A stretch of 12,378 nucleotides of DNA. Source: Scybalousia_A sp964542225. GTDB taxonomy: Bacteria > Bacteroidota > Bacteroidia > Bacteroidales > P3. The notes under the pieces were generated by a model, which saw only the letters and a program-made list of their open reading frames with translations, made no database searches and was not told the origin of the DNA. The translations under genes were made by a program, and so were the position numbers. The stretch lies in NCBI GenBank assembly GCA_964542225.1, contig CAZITO010000073.1, positions 1 through 12,378 on the forward strand, read 5' to 3'. This document shows, piece by piece, positions 1 to 6,459 of the stretch; positions within the stretch are counted from its first letter, which is position 1; every line of letters begins with the position of its first letter.

Positions 1-250
1 GTCGAAATGAATCGCCGATTCATTTTTACAAAACGGGCGAAGAAAAAATTTTTTCTCCAAAAAACCGCTCGAAAACGCTGAAAACCACAGCCACAGGCTG
101 ATTTTAAGCCATTTTTTACCTCTCGAAAAAGGTTAAGTAGTTGATAATCAATAGTAGAACCCTTATTTTTGAACTTTTAGTGTATATCAATTAAATTTTC
201 CAAAAAAATATTTTTTGGCAATATTCTCCCTGTTTATTCTCTTATTATTC
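1..250. other. Gene-free left edge with several palindromes
   Basis: No gene can be supported here. Visible structure: a perfect 9-bp inverted repeat with a 3-nt loop at 5-25 (AAATGAATC/GATTCATTT) followed by T residues; a 16-bp self-complementary AT run at 41-56; a 5-bp hairpin CAGCC-ACA-GGCTG at 88-100 followed by ATTTT; and TTGATAATCAA at 141-151. The part up to about 120 is visibly richer in GC than the DNA after it. A plus-strand frame is open from base 3 to the TGA at 99-101 (about 32 codons, no start inside the window). It could be the tail of a gene outside the window, but the palindromes sit inside it and its composition does not look clearly coding. A repeated intergenic element is an equally good reading. 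Confidence 0.4.
200..218 (-). terminator. AT-rich hairpin downstream of the 251-949 gene
   Basis: CCAAAAAA and TTTTTTGG flank a 3-nt ATA loop, giving an 8-bp stem 33 bases after the stop codon of the minus-strand gene that ends at 251. Only two pairs are GC. The tract following it on the minus strand is A-rich, not a clean U run. It may be a weak terminator or a 3' end processing structure for the six-gene minus-strand cluster. Confidence 0.3.
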
Positions 251-949
251 TTACTTCTTTTCTTGTTGCTCTTTTATGGCAAGATATTTTAGTATTTGGT
301 CTTTACTTAAACCTGAGTTTTCTATCTTATACTCTATCTCCTGCAACTCTTTTTCGTCTTCTATTTCTTGCAACCTTTCTTCTGCCTTTTGCTTGTCAAA
401 CAATTCTACACTAATCCTATCATTTAACATTAGCATAAGTTCAATAATTTCTTTTTCATCCATTTTGTCTATATCATACCTCGCTGTCCCTATTTTTATT
501 GCATTCTCATTGCCTTTCATCCCTTCACTTTTAACAAACTGCACAGCACCAGTAATCTCGGTATTGGAAAAATCAAAAAATATACACTCTCCTGTTATTG
601 TTAACAAATACTTTAATCTGTCTATTTTGAAAATATTAGATACACACCCTTCTATTGTGTCTCCATTAGATAAATACTTTCGTGATACATCATTACGCCG
701 TCCTATATGTAAATAGTTTTTGATTTTATCTACAATAAATTCATTGGGAGTTTTCTTGGTATAATAATCACAATAAACTCTGTTAATAACATCTATATAA
801 CAATCAATAAAACGTTTGTAAAAAATCACCTCCCACTTGTCCGTATTGTAATTTTTGACTTTGCAATAAAAATTTTTCTTTCCCTCTGCTTCAACATCCG
901 CAATGTCAAAGATACTTACAAAGTTATCTGTGTTTGTATTAATTTCCAT
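251..949 (-). CDS. Hypothetical protein, 232 aa
   Basis: I do not recognise this family. The protein has no signal peptide or membrane segment, so it is probably cytoplasmic. Residues 1-160 look like a mixed alpha/beta domain with several aromatic patches (around residues 27-65 and 110-130) and five cysteines (29, 50, 60, 102, 122) that form no obvious metal-binding pair. Residues 162-210 are strongly charged and helical (EKEIIELMLML, then a run rich in E, K and Q), with a likely short coiled coil at about 183-210. A final helix (GLSKDQILKYLAIKEQ) ends the chain. The ATG at 949 lies 5 nt past the stop of the glycosyltransferase gene, so the two are probably co-transcribed. No Shine-Dalgarno is visible. 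The gene is the last of the cluster, next to the palindrome-rich left edge, and may be a late or lineage-specific addition. Confidence 0.7.
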   Translation of the reverse strand: MEINTNTDNFVSIFDIADVEAEGKKNFYCKVKNYNTDKWEVIFYKRFIDCYIDVINRVYCDYYTKKTPNEFIVDKIKNYLHIGRRNDVSRKYLSNGDTIEGCVSNIFKIDRLKYLLTITGECIFFDFSNTEITGAVQFVKSEGMKGNENAIKIGTARYDIDKMDEKEIIELMLMLNDRISVELFDKQKAEERLQEIEDEKELQEIEYKIENSGLSKDQILKYLAIKEQQEKK

Positions 950-954
950 ATCTT

Positions 955-1971
955 TTAAATATTTGTAATTTGTGAAAATGTTTTTTTATGGAATAGTTTT
1001 GATTCTATTACAATGCTCTTTTTTAAGGTCTTGGACGGATAAGAATCTATTTTGGCAGGGCGTTTGGAAAGGAATTTTTGTTTTTGTGTCCTATAACTTT
1101 GCCTTGCCTTAAAAACAGCCTTAAAATCCCCCATCTTGCCTTGCAACAAAAAGAATGCTCCTGCCACCAAATCAAAAAGAAAACGTTTTCTCATTACGCT
1201 TTTTATCTTGTTGTCGGGTAAATTTTTGCACAATAAAAATAGGTTGTTTCTAAAATTGAGAAAAGTTTTTTGAGGTGAAGACGTGTTAAGCGTTGCAGCA
1301 CCATAGTGATACACCTTGCTTTGAGGATAATACATTACTTTGTAGCCCAGATTTTTGGCTCTCCAACAAAAATCAATCTCTTCCATATGAGCAAAAAAGT
1401 CCTCATCCAAGCCTTGCAGTTGTTTAAATACTTTGCTCTTAACAAACATAGCCGCTCCGCTTGCCCAAAAAATTTCTCTCTCTTTATCGTATTGTCCTTT
1501 GTCTTGTTCCAAATTATCAAAAATCCTCCCGGCACAAAAAGGGTATCCCAAATAATCCAAGTATCCACCCGCCGCTCCGGCATATTCAAAAAGAGTTTTG
1601 TTTCTAAAAGAAAGTAGTTTGGGTTGTGCTATGGCTATGGTTTCATTTTTTTCCATTTGTTCAATAACAGGGGTTATCCAATTGGGAGTTACTTCCACAT
1701 CATCATTAAGCAAAACAAAATAATCCGCTTCCAACTCTTGCAAAGCCCTATTATAACCGCCCGTAAAACCATAATTCTTATCTAAGGCAATAATTCTCAC
1801 CGTTGGAAAATTATCTTTTACAAAAGCAATGGAATCATCCTCCGAGCCGTTATCTGCTACAACAACCAAGACATTCGGGGAATATTCTACAACACTCGGC
1901 AGATATTTCTCCAAAAGCCTTTTTTTTCTTCCGTTCCAATTGAGTATGACAACAGCAACTTTTTTATTCAT
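955..1971 (-). CDS. Family 2 glycosyltransferase (GT-A fold, WbbL/rhamnosyltransferase-like)
   Basis: Predicted inverting glycosyltransferase that moves a sugar from a nucleotide-sugar donor to an acceptor, probably at the cytoplasmic face of the inner membrane for a surface polysaccharide or glycoconjugate. Numbering from the ATG at 1971 (338 aa): the N-terminal strand VVILNWNG is at 7-14; the nucleotide-binding ADNGSEDDS at about 39-47; NYGFTGGYN at 66-74; the DXD-type metal site LLNDDVE at 87-93; and the acceptor-side acidic motif HMEEIDFCWR at 195-204, followed by VYHYGAA. These match the GT2 branch containing WbbL-like rhamnosyltransferases; donor and acceptor cannot be deduced. No transmembrane helix is evident; a short hydrophobic stretch with a basic C-terminus may give membrane association. 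The ATG overlaps the stop of the upstream GWxTD gene by 8 nt, suggesting translational coupling. A TTG two codons earlier (1977) is a less likely start. Confidence 0.9.
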   Translation of the reverse strand: MNKKVAVVILNWNGRKKRLLEKYLPSVVEYSPNVLVVVADNGSEDDSIAFVKDNFPTVRIIALDKNYGFTGGYNRALQELEADYFVLLNDDVEVTPNWITPVIEQMEKNETIAIAQPKLLSFRNKTLFEYAGAAGGYLDYLGYPFCAGRIFDNLEQDKGQYDKEREIFWASGAAMFVKSKVFKQLQGLDEDFFAHMEEIDFCWRAKNLGYKVMYYPQSKVYHYGAATLNTSSPQKTFLNFRNNLFLLCKNLPDNKIKSVMRKRFLFDLVAGAFFLLQGKMGDFKAVFKARQSYRTQKQKFLSKRPAKIDSYPSKTLKKSIVIESKLFHKKTFSQITNI

Positions 1972-3505
1972 GCCCAACTCTGAATTGTCTGCCTGCTTTT
2001 CCCTCTATACCCGGTTCCAATCCTCCGCGTGATAGTGTATTTTCCCAAAACATATCTTGATTTTCACCCTTAGCATTGGAATGCAAAAGAAAATACTCTA
2101 CCAAATTATCTTGCTTTGCGTAAAAAACAAATTTTCTATTGCTTTCTCCAAAAGGAGTGGAATTATAAACCCATATTTGATAAGGATAATAATTGACTCC
2201 AAAACCATCAACGGAACTCCTATAAGGATTGTCTGACCTTTCCACGTATGCATTATAAGGAGAATTGGTTCTTGCCAAATAAGGGTCATTGGAACGCAAG
2301 CCGGAAGAGGCTCCGAATTTTTCATCCACTACATTATCCGGCGCACCATACAAGAGATAAACTCTGCCCATATCTGTTTCATAACCTTTTTTTATTTGTG
2401 TGCTGTAATGTTTATTGACATAAGCAACAGCACTTATATACTCTCTCCAAACATTCTCGGGGTGATTGACATCCAATTGCTTATAAAATTCATAAATCAT
2501 ATATCTTTTTTGAGCAACCGTAGAGGATTTTAACAATTGTTTTATGGCATATTGTTCATTACTTGAGGCTATAGGCATAAGACAGGAAAGATTCTCCTCC
2601 AACAAACTGTCTGCTATAAAGTTAACAAAAGCATCAGAAGGTATTTCCATATTTTGTACATCGGGCTTGATATTGCTTTGTTTGTAAAAGGCCAAACGCT
2701 TATATTCGTGCAGTATGTTTTTACTGTCTCTTGCCTCTACATTTAAATAATAATTTCCTTCTATCAAATTGCTGACATCTATCTGTCCCAAATAGGTAGA
2801 TACTTTATCTGATTTGACTGCTTTTATTATTTGAGAATTTTCCACTCTTTTTCCCGTTGCTATGTTTTCCAAATAACTGATAAGAGCAAATGAAGTATCC
2901 TTGCCAAAAGTCTTATCGGCATTGTATATTTCCACATAAAAATTAAGAGTGTTCTTGCTTATTGGCAGAGAGTTGAAAACATTTGGTATCATATCCTGAT
3001 TGTTTCTTGTGTAGATATTAACCGTTTTGGTTTTTACAACGGTATCCAAAATAAGAATATCCGATATACTTATGGTTTCTTTTGGGTATGAAATTTTTAC
3101 AATATCTCTATATTGCATTGGTTGGTTGGCGGTGGCGTTATCCTTCAATTCAAAATAAACCACATACTCCCCATTGTCCAAACCTATGCGTTGCATATCC
3201 AACAAAGAAGAATTTGCGATAATGGTGCTATCCTCCACCTCAGGCGAATTGATTAACCTTTTGTCTACATACAGGGCAGAATCAGGAAAAAGAGTATTGC
3301 AAATTATGGTTGTAAGTTCCGCACTTTTCATCCATTTGTTGCCAACTCTTTTTGCTTTCAAAGAAGAGGCATCTATGGAGTTTAATACCTCTACATAATT
3401 GCCCTCTTGGGAATAATAGGTATGAAAATCATAAACCACATTTACGTTTTGTCCGACGACCAACGTGGATATTGCCAATAAAAATACAAACGTCAGTTTT
3501 TTCAT
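1964..3505 (-). CDS. Secreted GWxTD-domain protein, 513 aa
   Basis: Member of the GWxTD-domain family, common in Bacteroidota and of unknown molecular function. Residues 1-19 (MKKLTFVFLLAISTLVVGQ) form a signal peptide, so the mature protein is periplasmic or surface-exposed. Residues 20-280 are beta-rich and look like one or two Ig-like sandwich domains. Residues 330-480 carry the signature domain: GYETD (374-378) followed directly by MGRVYLLYGAPDNV (379-392), then YPYQIWVY (440-447). The eponymous GWxTD motif has Tyr in place of Trp. The last 30 residues are polar and lack an obvious sorting domain. The ATG at 3505 was chosen over an in-frame start 14 codons earlier because it puts the signal peptide at the N-terminus. 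It is followed by an overlapping glycosyltransferase gene and preceded by a DUF389 gene 44 nt upstream, consistent with an envelope-related role. Confidence 0.88.
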   Translation of the reverse strand: MKKLTFVFLLAISTLVVGQNVNVVYDFHTYYSQEGNYVEVLNSIDASSLKAKRVGNKWMKSAELTTIICNTLFPDSALYVDKRLINSPEVEDSTIIANSSLLDMQRIGLDNGEYVVYFELKDNATANQPMQYRDIVKISYPKETISISDILILDTVVKTKTVNIYTRNNQDMIPNVFNSLPISKNTLNFYVEIYNADKTFGKDTSFALISYLENIATGKRVENSQIIKAVKSDKVSTYLGQIDVSNLIEGNYYLNVEARDSKNILHEYKRLAFYKQSNIKPDVQNMEIPSDAFVNFIADSLLEENLSCLMPIASSNEQYAIKQLLKSSTVAQKRYMIYEFYKQLDVNHPENVWREYISAVAYVNKHYSTQIKKGYETDMGRVYLLYGAPDNVVDEKFGASSGLRSNDPYLARTNSPYNAYVERSDNPYRSSVDGFGVNYYPYQIWVYNSTPFGESNRKFVFYAKQDNLVEYFLLHSNAKGENQDMFWENTLSRGGLEPGIEGKAGRQFRVGHE

Positions 3506-3534
3506 CTCTCTATTTCTTTCTGTTTTTTGTTTTA

Positions 3535-3563
3535 CAAATTTATACAAATTTATTGAATAACAA
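3535..3563 (-). promoter_or_regulatory. Possible internal promoter before the GWxTD gene
   Basis: On the minus strand two copies of TAAATTTG (3552-3545 and 3542-3535) lie exactly 10 bp apart, each matching the Bacteroidota -7 consensus TAnnTTTG. A TTG at 3563-3561 is 18 nt before the downstream copy, an acceptable -33 position. Transcription from the downstream box would start about 20-25 nt before the GWxTD ATG at 3505. The upstream copy overlaps the DUF389 stop codon. This is the widest gap inside the minus-strand cluster (44 nt), which supports a separate start. Confidence 0.4.
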
Positions 3564-4926
3564 GTCTCATATTTTGAGTTTTAGTACGTGCTTTTAACCA
3601 TTCTGTCAGATGATTACGCTCCTCATTACTTATTTTCTGATTATTCTTTAATGAGATGAGAGCAAATGTTATCTTTTCTGCTTTGTTGGTTTCTATATTT
3701 ACTTGCTTTGCTTGAGTAACGGCAAAAGATTTTATTTTTGGAAACAATGTTTTCACTTCTCCTTGCAACTCAGCAGACAAAGTATCATATTTTATGTATT
3801 CGGATAATTGTTTTTGCAAATTGGCTATATACTCCTTATCCTCGGCTATCATCTGAGTATAATTGACATTGGGAGAAGAGGTGTTTGCCAATAATTCGTC
3901 CTTTAATAAGGAAATATCGTCAGAACTTGTTCCTTGTATGATTTGCAAACGATAGTTTTGGAGTTTGTAGTATTGCATACGACTTTGCGCCTTATTGATG
4001 GAGGAGTCTGATATTTCTTTTCCAACCGCCACAACCTTTAAAGTGGAATCTGATTTGTTGGCATCGTAACTAATAATTTGAGTCCCCGATTGTTTTATTT
4101 CCTTATTGACAAAATTGCTGACATTACTGTTGAAAATACTTTTGCTCAATATGTTTAAGGTCATAAACACGGCAGGTATCATGGTTAGTATAACTATGTA
4201 GAGTATATATCTTGTAACTTTTTTTTGTTTTTCGGGGTCAAGTACTTGCTTGTGTTTAAAGTGTAGCAACCTTACGCCCAAAAAAGTAGCCAAGGCTATA
4301 AAAACCGTATTAATAAAAAACAAATAGAAAGCACCAAGAAAATAGGCTATATTACCCGTGGCAAGCCCAAATCCTGCAGTACACAAAGGCGGCATCAAGG
4401 CAGTAGCAATGGCAACACCGGGAATAACATTTCCCTTGCCCTTGGTACAAAGAGCCATAATACCCGCCGCACCACCAAATAAGGCTATCAGCACATCATA
4501 CAGTGTGGGCGAAGTACGAGCCAATAACTCGCTCTGTGCTTGAGAAAAAGGCGAAACAAGGAAATATACTGTTGCCGTTATAACGCTTATTATCGTAGCA
4601 ACCAAGTAATTTCTAAATGAACGTCTCAAAAGATAAAAGTCTCTAATACCAACCGCTAAGCCCATACCCACAATAGGTCCCATCAAAGGAGAAATAAGCA
4701 TGGCTCCTATTATAACGGCTGTGGAATTGACATTAAGCCCCAACGAAGCCAAAAAGATGGCAAAAATCAAAATCCAAAGATTAGCCCCCTTAAAATCCAC
4801 GCCTCTTGTTATCTCGGCTATTGTATCTGATTCTTTTTCTCTATCTGTCCTGATATTGAAGTATTTCTTCAATAAAATGACTACTTTCCTTAATGTGTCA
4901 TTCATATTATCTTCTTGCCCTGCCAT
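3550..4926 (-). CDS. DUF389 (TIGR00341-type) integral membrane protein, 458 aa
   Basis: Polytopic inner-membrane protein of the DUF389 family, whose biochemical function is not established. About seven transmembrane segments are visible (roughly residues 48-65, 69-91, 105-125, 142-160, 165-190, 192-216 and 239-260). The family's most conserved stretches are present: MLISPLMGPIVGMGLA (76-91) and GVAIATALMPPLCTAG (170-185), which are glycine/proline-rich and transporter-like. Residues 265-458 are a large soluble tail with two beta-alpha units and a helical, probably coiled-coil segment (about 355-385). The tail distinguishes it from the shortest members. Start is taken as the ATG at 4926, 6 nt after the stop of the transporter gene; an ATG at 4905 would remove seven residues and is also plausible. 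Position between a BASS-type transporter and a GWxTD protein suggests an envelope or transport role. Confidence 0.85.
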   Translation of the reverse strand: MAGQEDNMNDTLRKVVILLKKYFNIRTDREKESDTIAEITRGVDFKGANLWILIFAIFLASLGLNVNSTAVIIGAMLISPLMGPIVGMGLAVGIRDFYLLRRSFRNYLVATIISVITATVYFLVSPFSQAQSELLARTSPTLYDVLIALFGGAAGIMALCTKGKGNVIPGVAIATALMPPLCTAGFGLATGNIAYFLGAFYLFFINTVFIALATFLGVRLLHFKHKQVLDPEKQKKVTRYILYIVILTMIPAVFMTLNILSKSIFNSNVSNFVNKEIKQSGTQIISYDANKSDSTLKVVAVGKEISDSSINKAQSRMQYYKLQNYRLQIIQGTSSDDISLLKDELLANTSSPNVNYTQMIAEDKEYIANLQKQLSEYIKYDTLSAELQGEVKTLFPKIKSFAVTQAKQVNIETNKAEKITFALISLKNNQKISNEERNHLTEWLKARTKTQNMRLVIQ

Positions 4927-4932
4927 AATGAA

Positions 4933-5847
4933 TTAAAACGATTTTTTTTGTTTTTTAGTATCATGCAAATACATTTGTATGCTATTAAACATATTTTGCC
5001 AAAGCGAATAACCTGCACAATATATGGTTGTCAATGGGTTGGAAAAGTAGGTATAAGCCATCCAAATACCCAAGCCTGTATTTCTTTGTCCCAAGGCTTG
5101 ACCCGCCGCTATGGTTTGATTGAAAGGTTTGCCCATTCTTTTGCCTGCGTAAAACTGCACTATACACATAACAAGGGAGGCAATGGCAATGAGTATTATA
5201 TCATTAAGATAGAGTTTGCCCATATGAACAATGGCAAATGTTGTCTCGGCAAAATTTATCATCAAAGAAACAGACCACAGCAAAATGGACAGCCAATCAT
5301 ATTTTGATAATTTGAAAGCCTGACGTGGAAAAAATCGTCTCATCACTATCAGTGCCAACATGGGTAACATCATTATAGGAAAAACCTTTGCCATAAGTAT
5401 TGCCACCGATTGCCAAAAAGTCATATCTGCCGAAGTCTCTGCTATGGAAAACATTATAGGAGCAACTATAACAACCATGGCATTATCACAAAGAGTGTGT
5501 ACTATGCTTACTTCTTTATCTCCTCCCAACACTCCCACCACTGCAGACGAAGCACTTGCCACAGGACATATCAAGCCTACCAAAATACTTTGACTAACCA
5601 AAGGTTTGAAAGCCACATAACACAACACATATATAACTATTGTACTAATCAAATGAACCAAAAGGAGAATAAAATTTATTTTCTCAAACCTCAATCTTCT
5701 AAAATGCAAACCACTATAAGCAAAAAACAAAATGGCACATATAAAGAAAGGTACAAGATTTATGAATATGTGTAATCTTTTGTAAAAAACAATGCCAAGT
5801 ATTATTGCCAAAGGCAACAGGAGACTCTTGTATTTTTTTAGTAACAT
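4933..5847 (-). CDS. BASS-type (bile acid:sodium symporter-like) transporter, 304 aa
   Basis: Predicted inner-membrane secondary transporter of the bile acid/sodium symporter superfamily (SBF fold). About nine to ten hydrophobic segments fill the chain. The two characteristic crossover-type motifs are seen: ICPVASASSAVVGVLGGD (93-110) and GQALGQRNTGLGIWMAY (249-265), whose polar residues N256 and Q254 fall where family members coordinate sodium. Substrate cannot be assigned; family members carry organic anions such as bile acids, pantoate or 2-keto acids. It is about the usual length for a compact bacterial member. The ATG at 5847 (MLLKKYKSLL) is chosen, 7 nt after the phosphoesterase stop. 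A TTG seven codons upstream would overlap that gene. The 6-nt gap to the next gene implies co-transcription with the DUF389 gene. Confidence 0.82.
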   Translation of the reverse strand: MLLKKYKSLLLPLAIILGIVFYKRLHIFINLVPFFICAILFFAYSGLHFRRLRFEKINFILLLVHLISTIVIYVLCYVAFKPLVSQSILVGLICPVASASSAVVGVLGGDKEVSIVHTLCDNAMVVIVAPIMFSIAETSADMTFWQSVAILMAKVFPIMMLPMLALIVMRRFFPRQAFKLSKYDWLSILLWSVSLMINFAETTFAIVHMGKLYLNDIILIAIASLVMCIVQFYAGKRMGKPFNQTIAAGQALGQRNTGLGIWMAYTYFSNPLTTIYCAGYSLWQNMFNSIQMYLHDTKKQKKSF

Positions 5848-5854
5848 TTTTGTA

Positions 5855-6349
5855 TTAGAATTTATCAAAATTCATTACTTCCATATCCTTTATTTCTTTG
5901 CCGTCTATAACAAACCTTGCCAAAGTACAAACCAAATGAAAGCCTTGATAACCACAGGCTCCAGGATTTATTAAAAGAAAATTCCACTCCTTATCATACA
6001 TTATTTTCAGTATGTGAGAATGACCACAAATAAAAATATCCGGCTTTTCACTGACAAAGTAAGGAATTACACTTTTGTTATAATGTTTCGGGTAACCGCC
6101 TATATGAGTCATAAGTATTTTTACTTGTTCTATTTTCAGAGATACCATACCCTTCACCTCATCGTCCAAATACTTATCATCGCAATTTCCATAAACAGCC
6201 ACAAGTTTTTTTCTCGCTCTCAACTTCTCCAATACTTCTTTGCCTCCTATATCTCCGGCATGCAAAATAACATCCACATCCTTAAAAAAATCAAACACCT
6301 GCTCTGCAAGCCTGCCATGGCTGTCGCTCATTACTCCTATTTTGGTCAT
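5855..6349 (-). CDS. YfcE/MJ0936-like metallophosphoesterase, 164 aa
   Basis: Single-domain calcineurin-like phosphoesterase of the YfcE family, predicted to hydrolyse phosphodiester substrates with two divalent metals in the cytoplasm; the physiological substrate is unknown. All metal and catalytic motifs are present: D9 and H11 in SDSHGR, D33 in HAGDIG, N55 in GNCD, H82 in THIGG, and H110/H112 in CGHSH, followed by the NPGA turn at 128-131. Length is normal for the family. The ATG at 6349 gives an N-terminus starting directly at the first beta strand (MTKIGVMSDSHG); a TTG eight codons upstream adds only a basic stub and is rejected. It heads the minus-strand cluster, with a -7-like box 22 bp before the start and a 7-nt gap to the transporter gene. 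Confidence 0.92.
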   Translation of the reverse strand: MTKIGVMSDSHGRLAEQVFDFFKDVDVILHAGDIGGKEVLEKLRARKKLVAVYGNCDDKYLDDEVKGMVSLKIEQVKILMTHIGGYPKHYNKSVIPYFVSEKPDIFICGHSHILKIMYDKEWNFLLINPGACGYQGFHLVCTLARFVIDGKEIKDMEVMNFDKF

Positions 6350-6370
6350 AACAACTCTTTTTTTGAAATG

Positions 6371-6378
6371 CAAAATTA
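6371..6378 (-). promoter_or_regulatory. -7-like box upstream of the phosphoesterase cluster
   Basis: The minus strand reads TAATTTTG here, matching TAnnTTTG. It lies 21 nt before the ATG at 6349, in the 110-bp gap between the sulfatase-like gene and this cluster. No good -33 TTTG is seen at the usual distance, so the match is partial. Confidence 0.4.
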
Positions 6379-6459
6379 TAACAAACCTCAGACATAATAT
6401 ACCTCTTATAATGTTTTATATGATTAAAGCCACATACAACATTGGGATTTACAACTATG

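Noticed and set aside
5..27. Rho-independent terminator for a gene to the left
   Set aside because: The stem is perfect and followed by T residues, but it is AT-rich, is crossed by an open frame, and no upstream gene is visible, so it is only mentioned as a palindrome.
1335..1617. Open frames on both strands inside the glycosyltransferase gene
   Set aside because: They lie within a conserved GT2 gene, have no family features and are shadows of its coding frame.
5848..5868. TTG start for the BASS-type transporter
   Set aside because: It would overlap the phosphoesterase gene; the ATG at 5847 matches the short spacing seen elsewhere in the cluster and begins just before the first helix.
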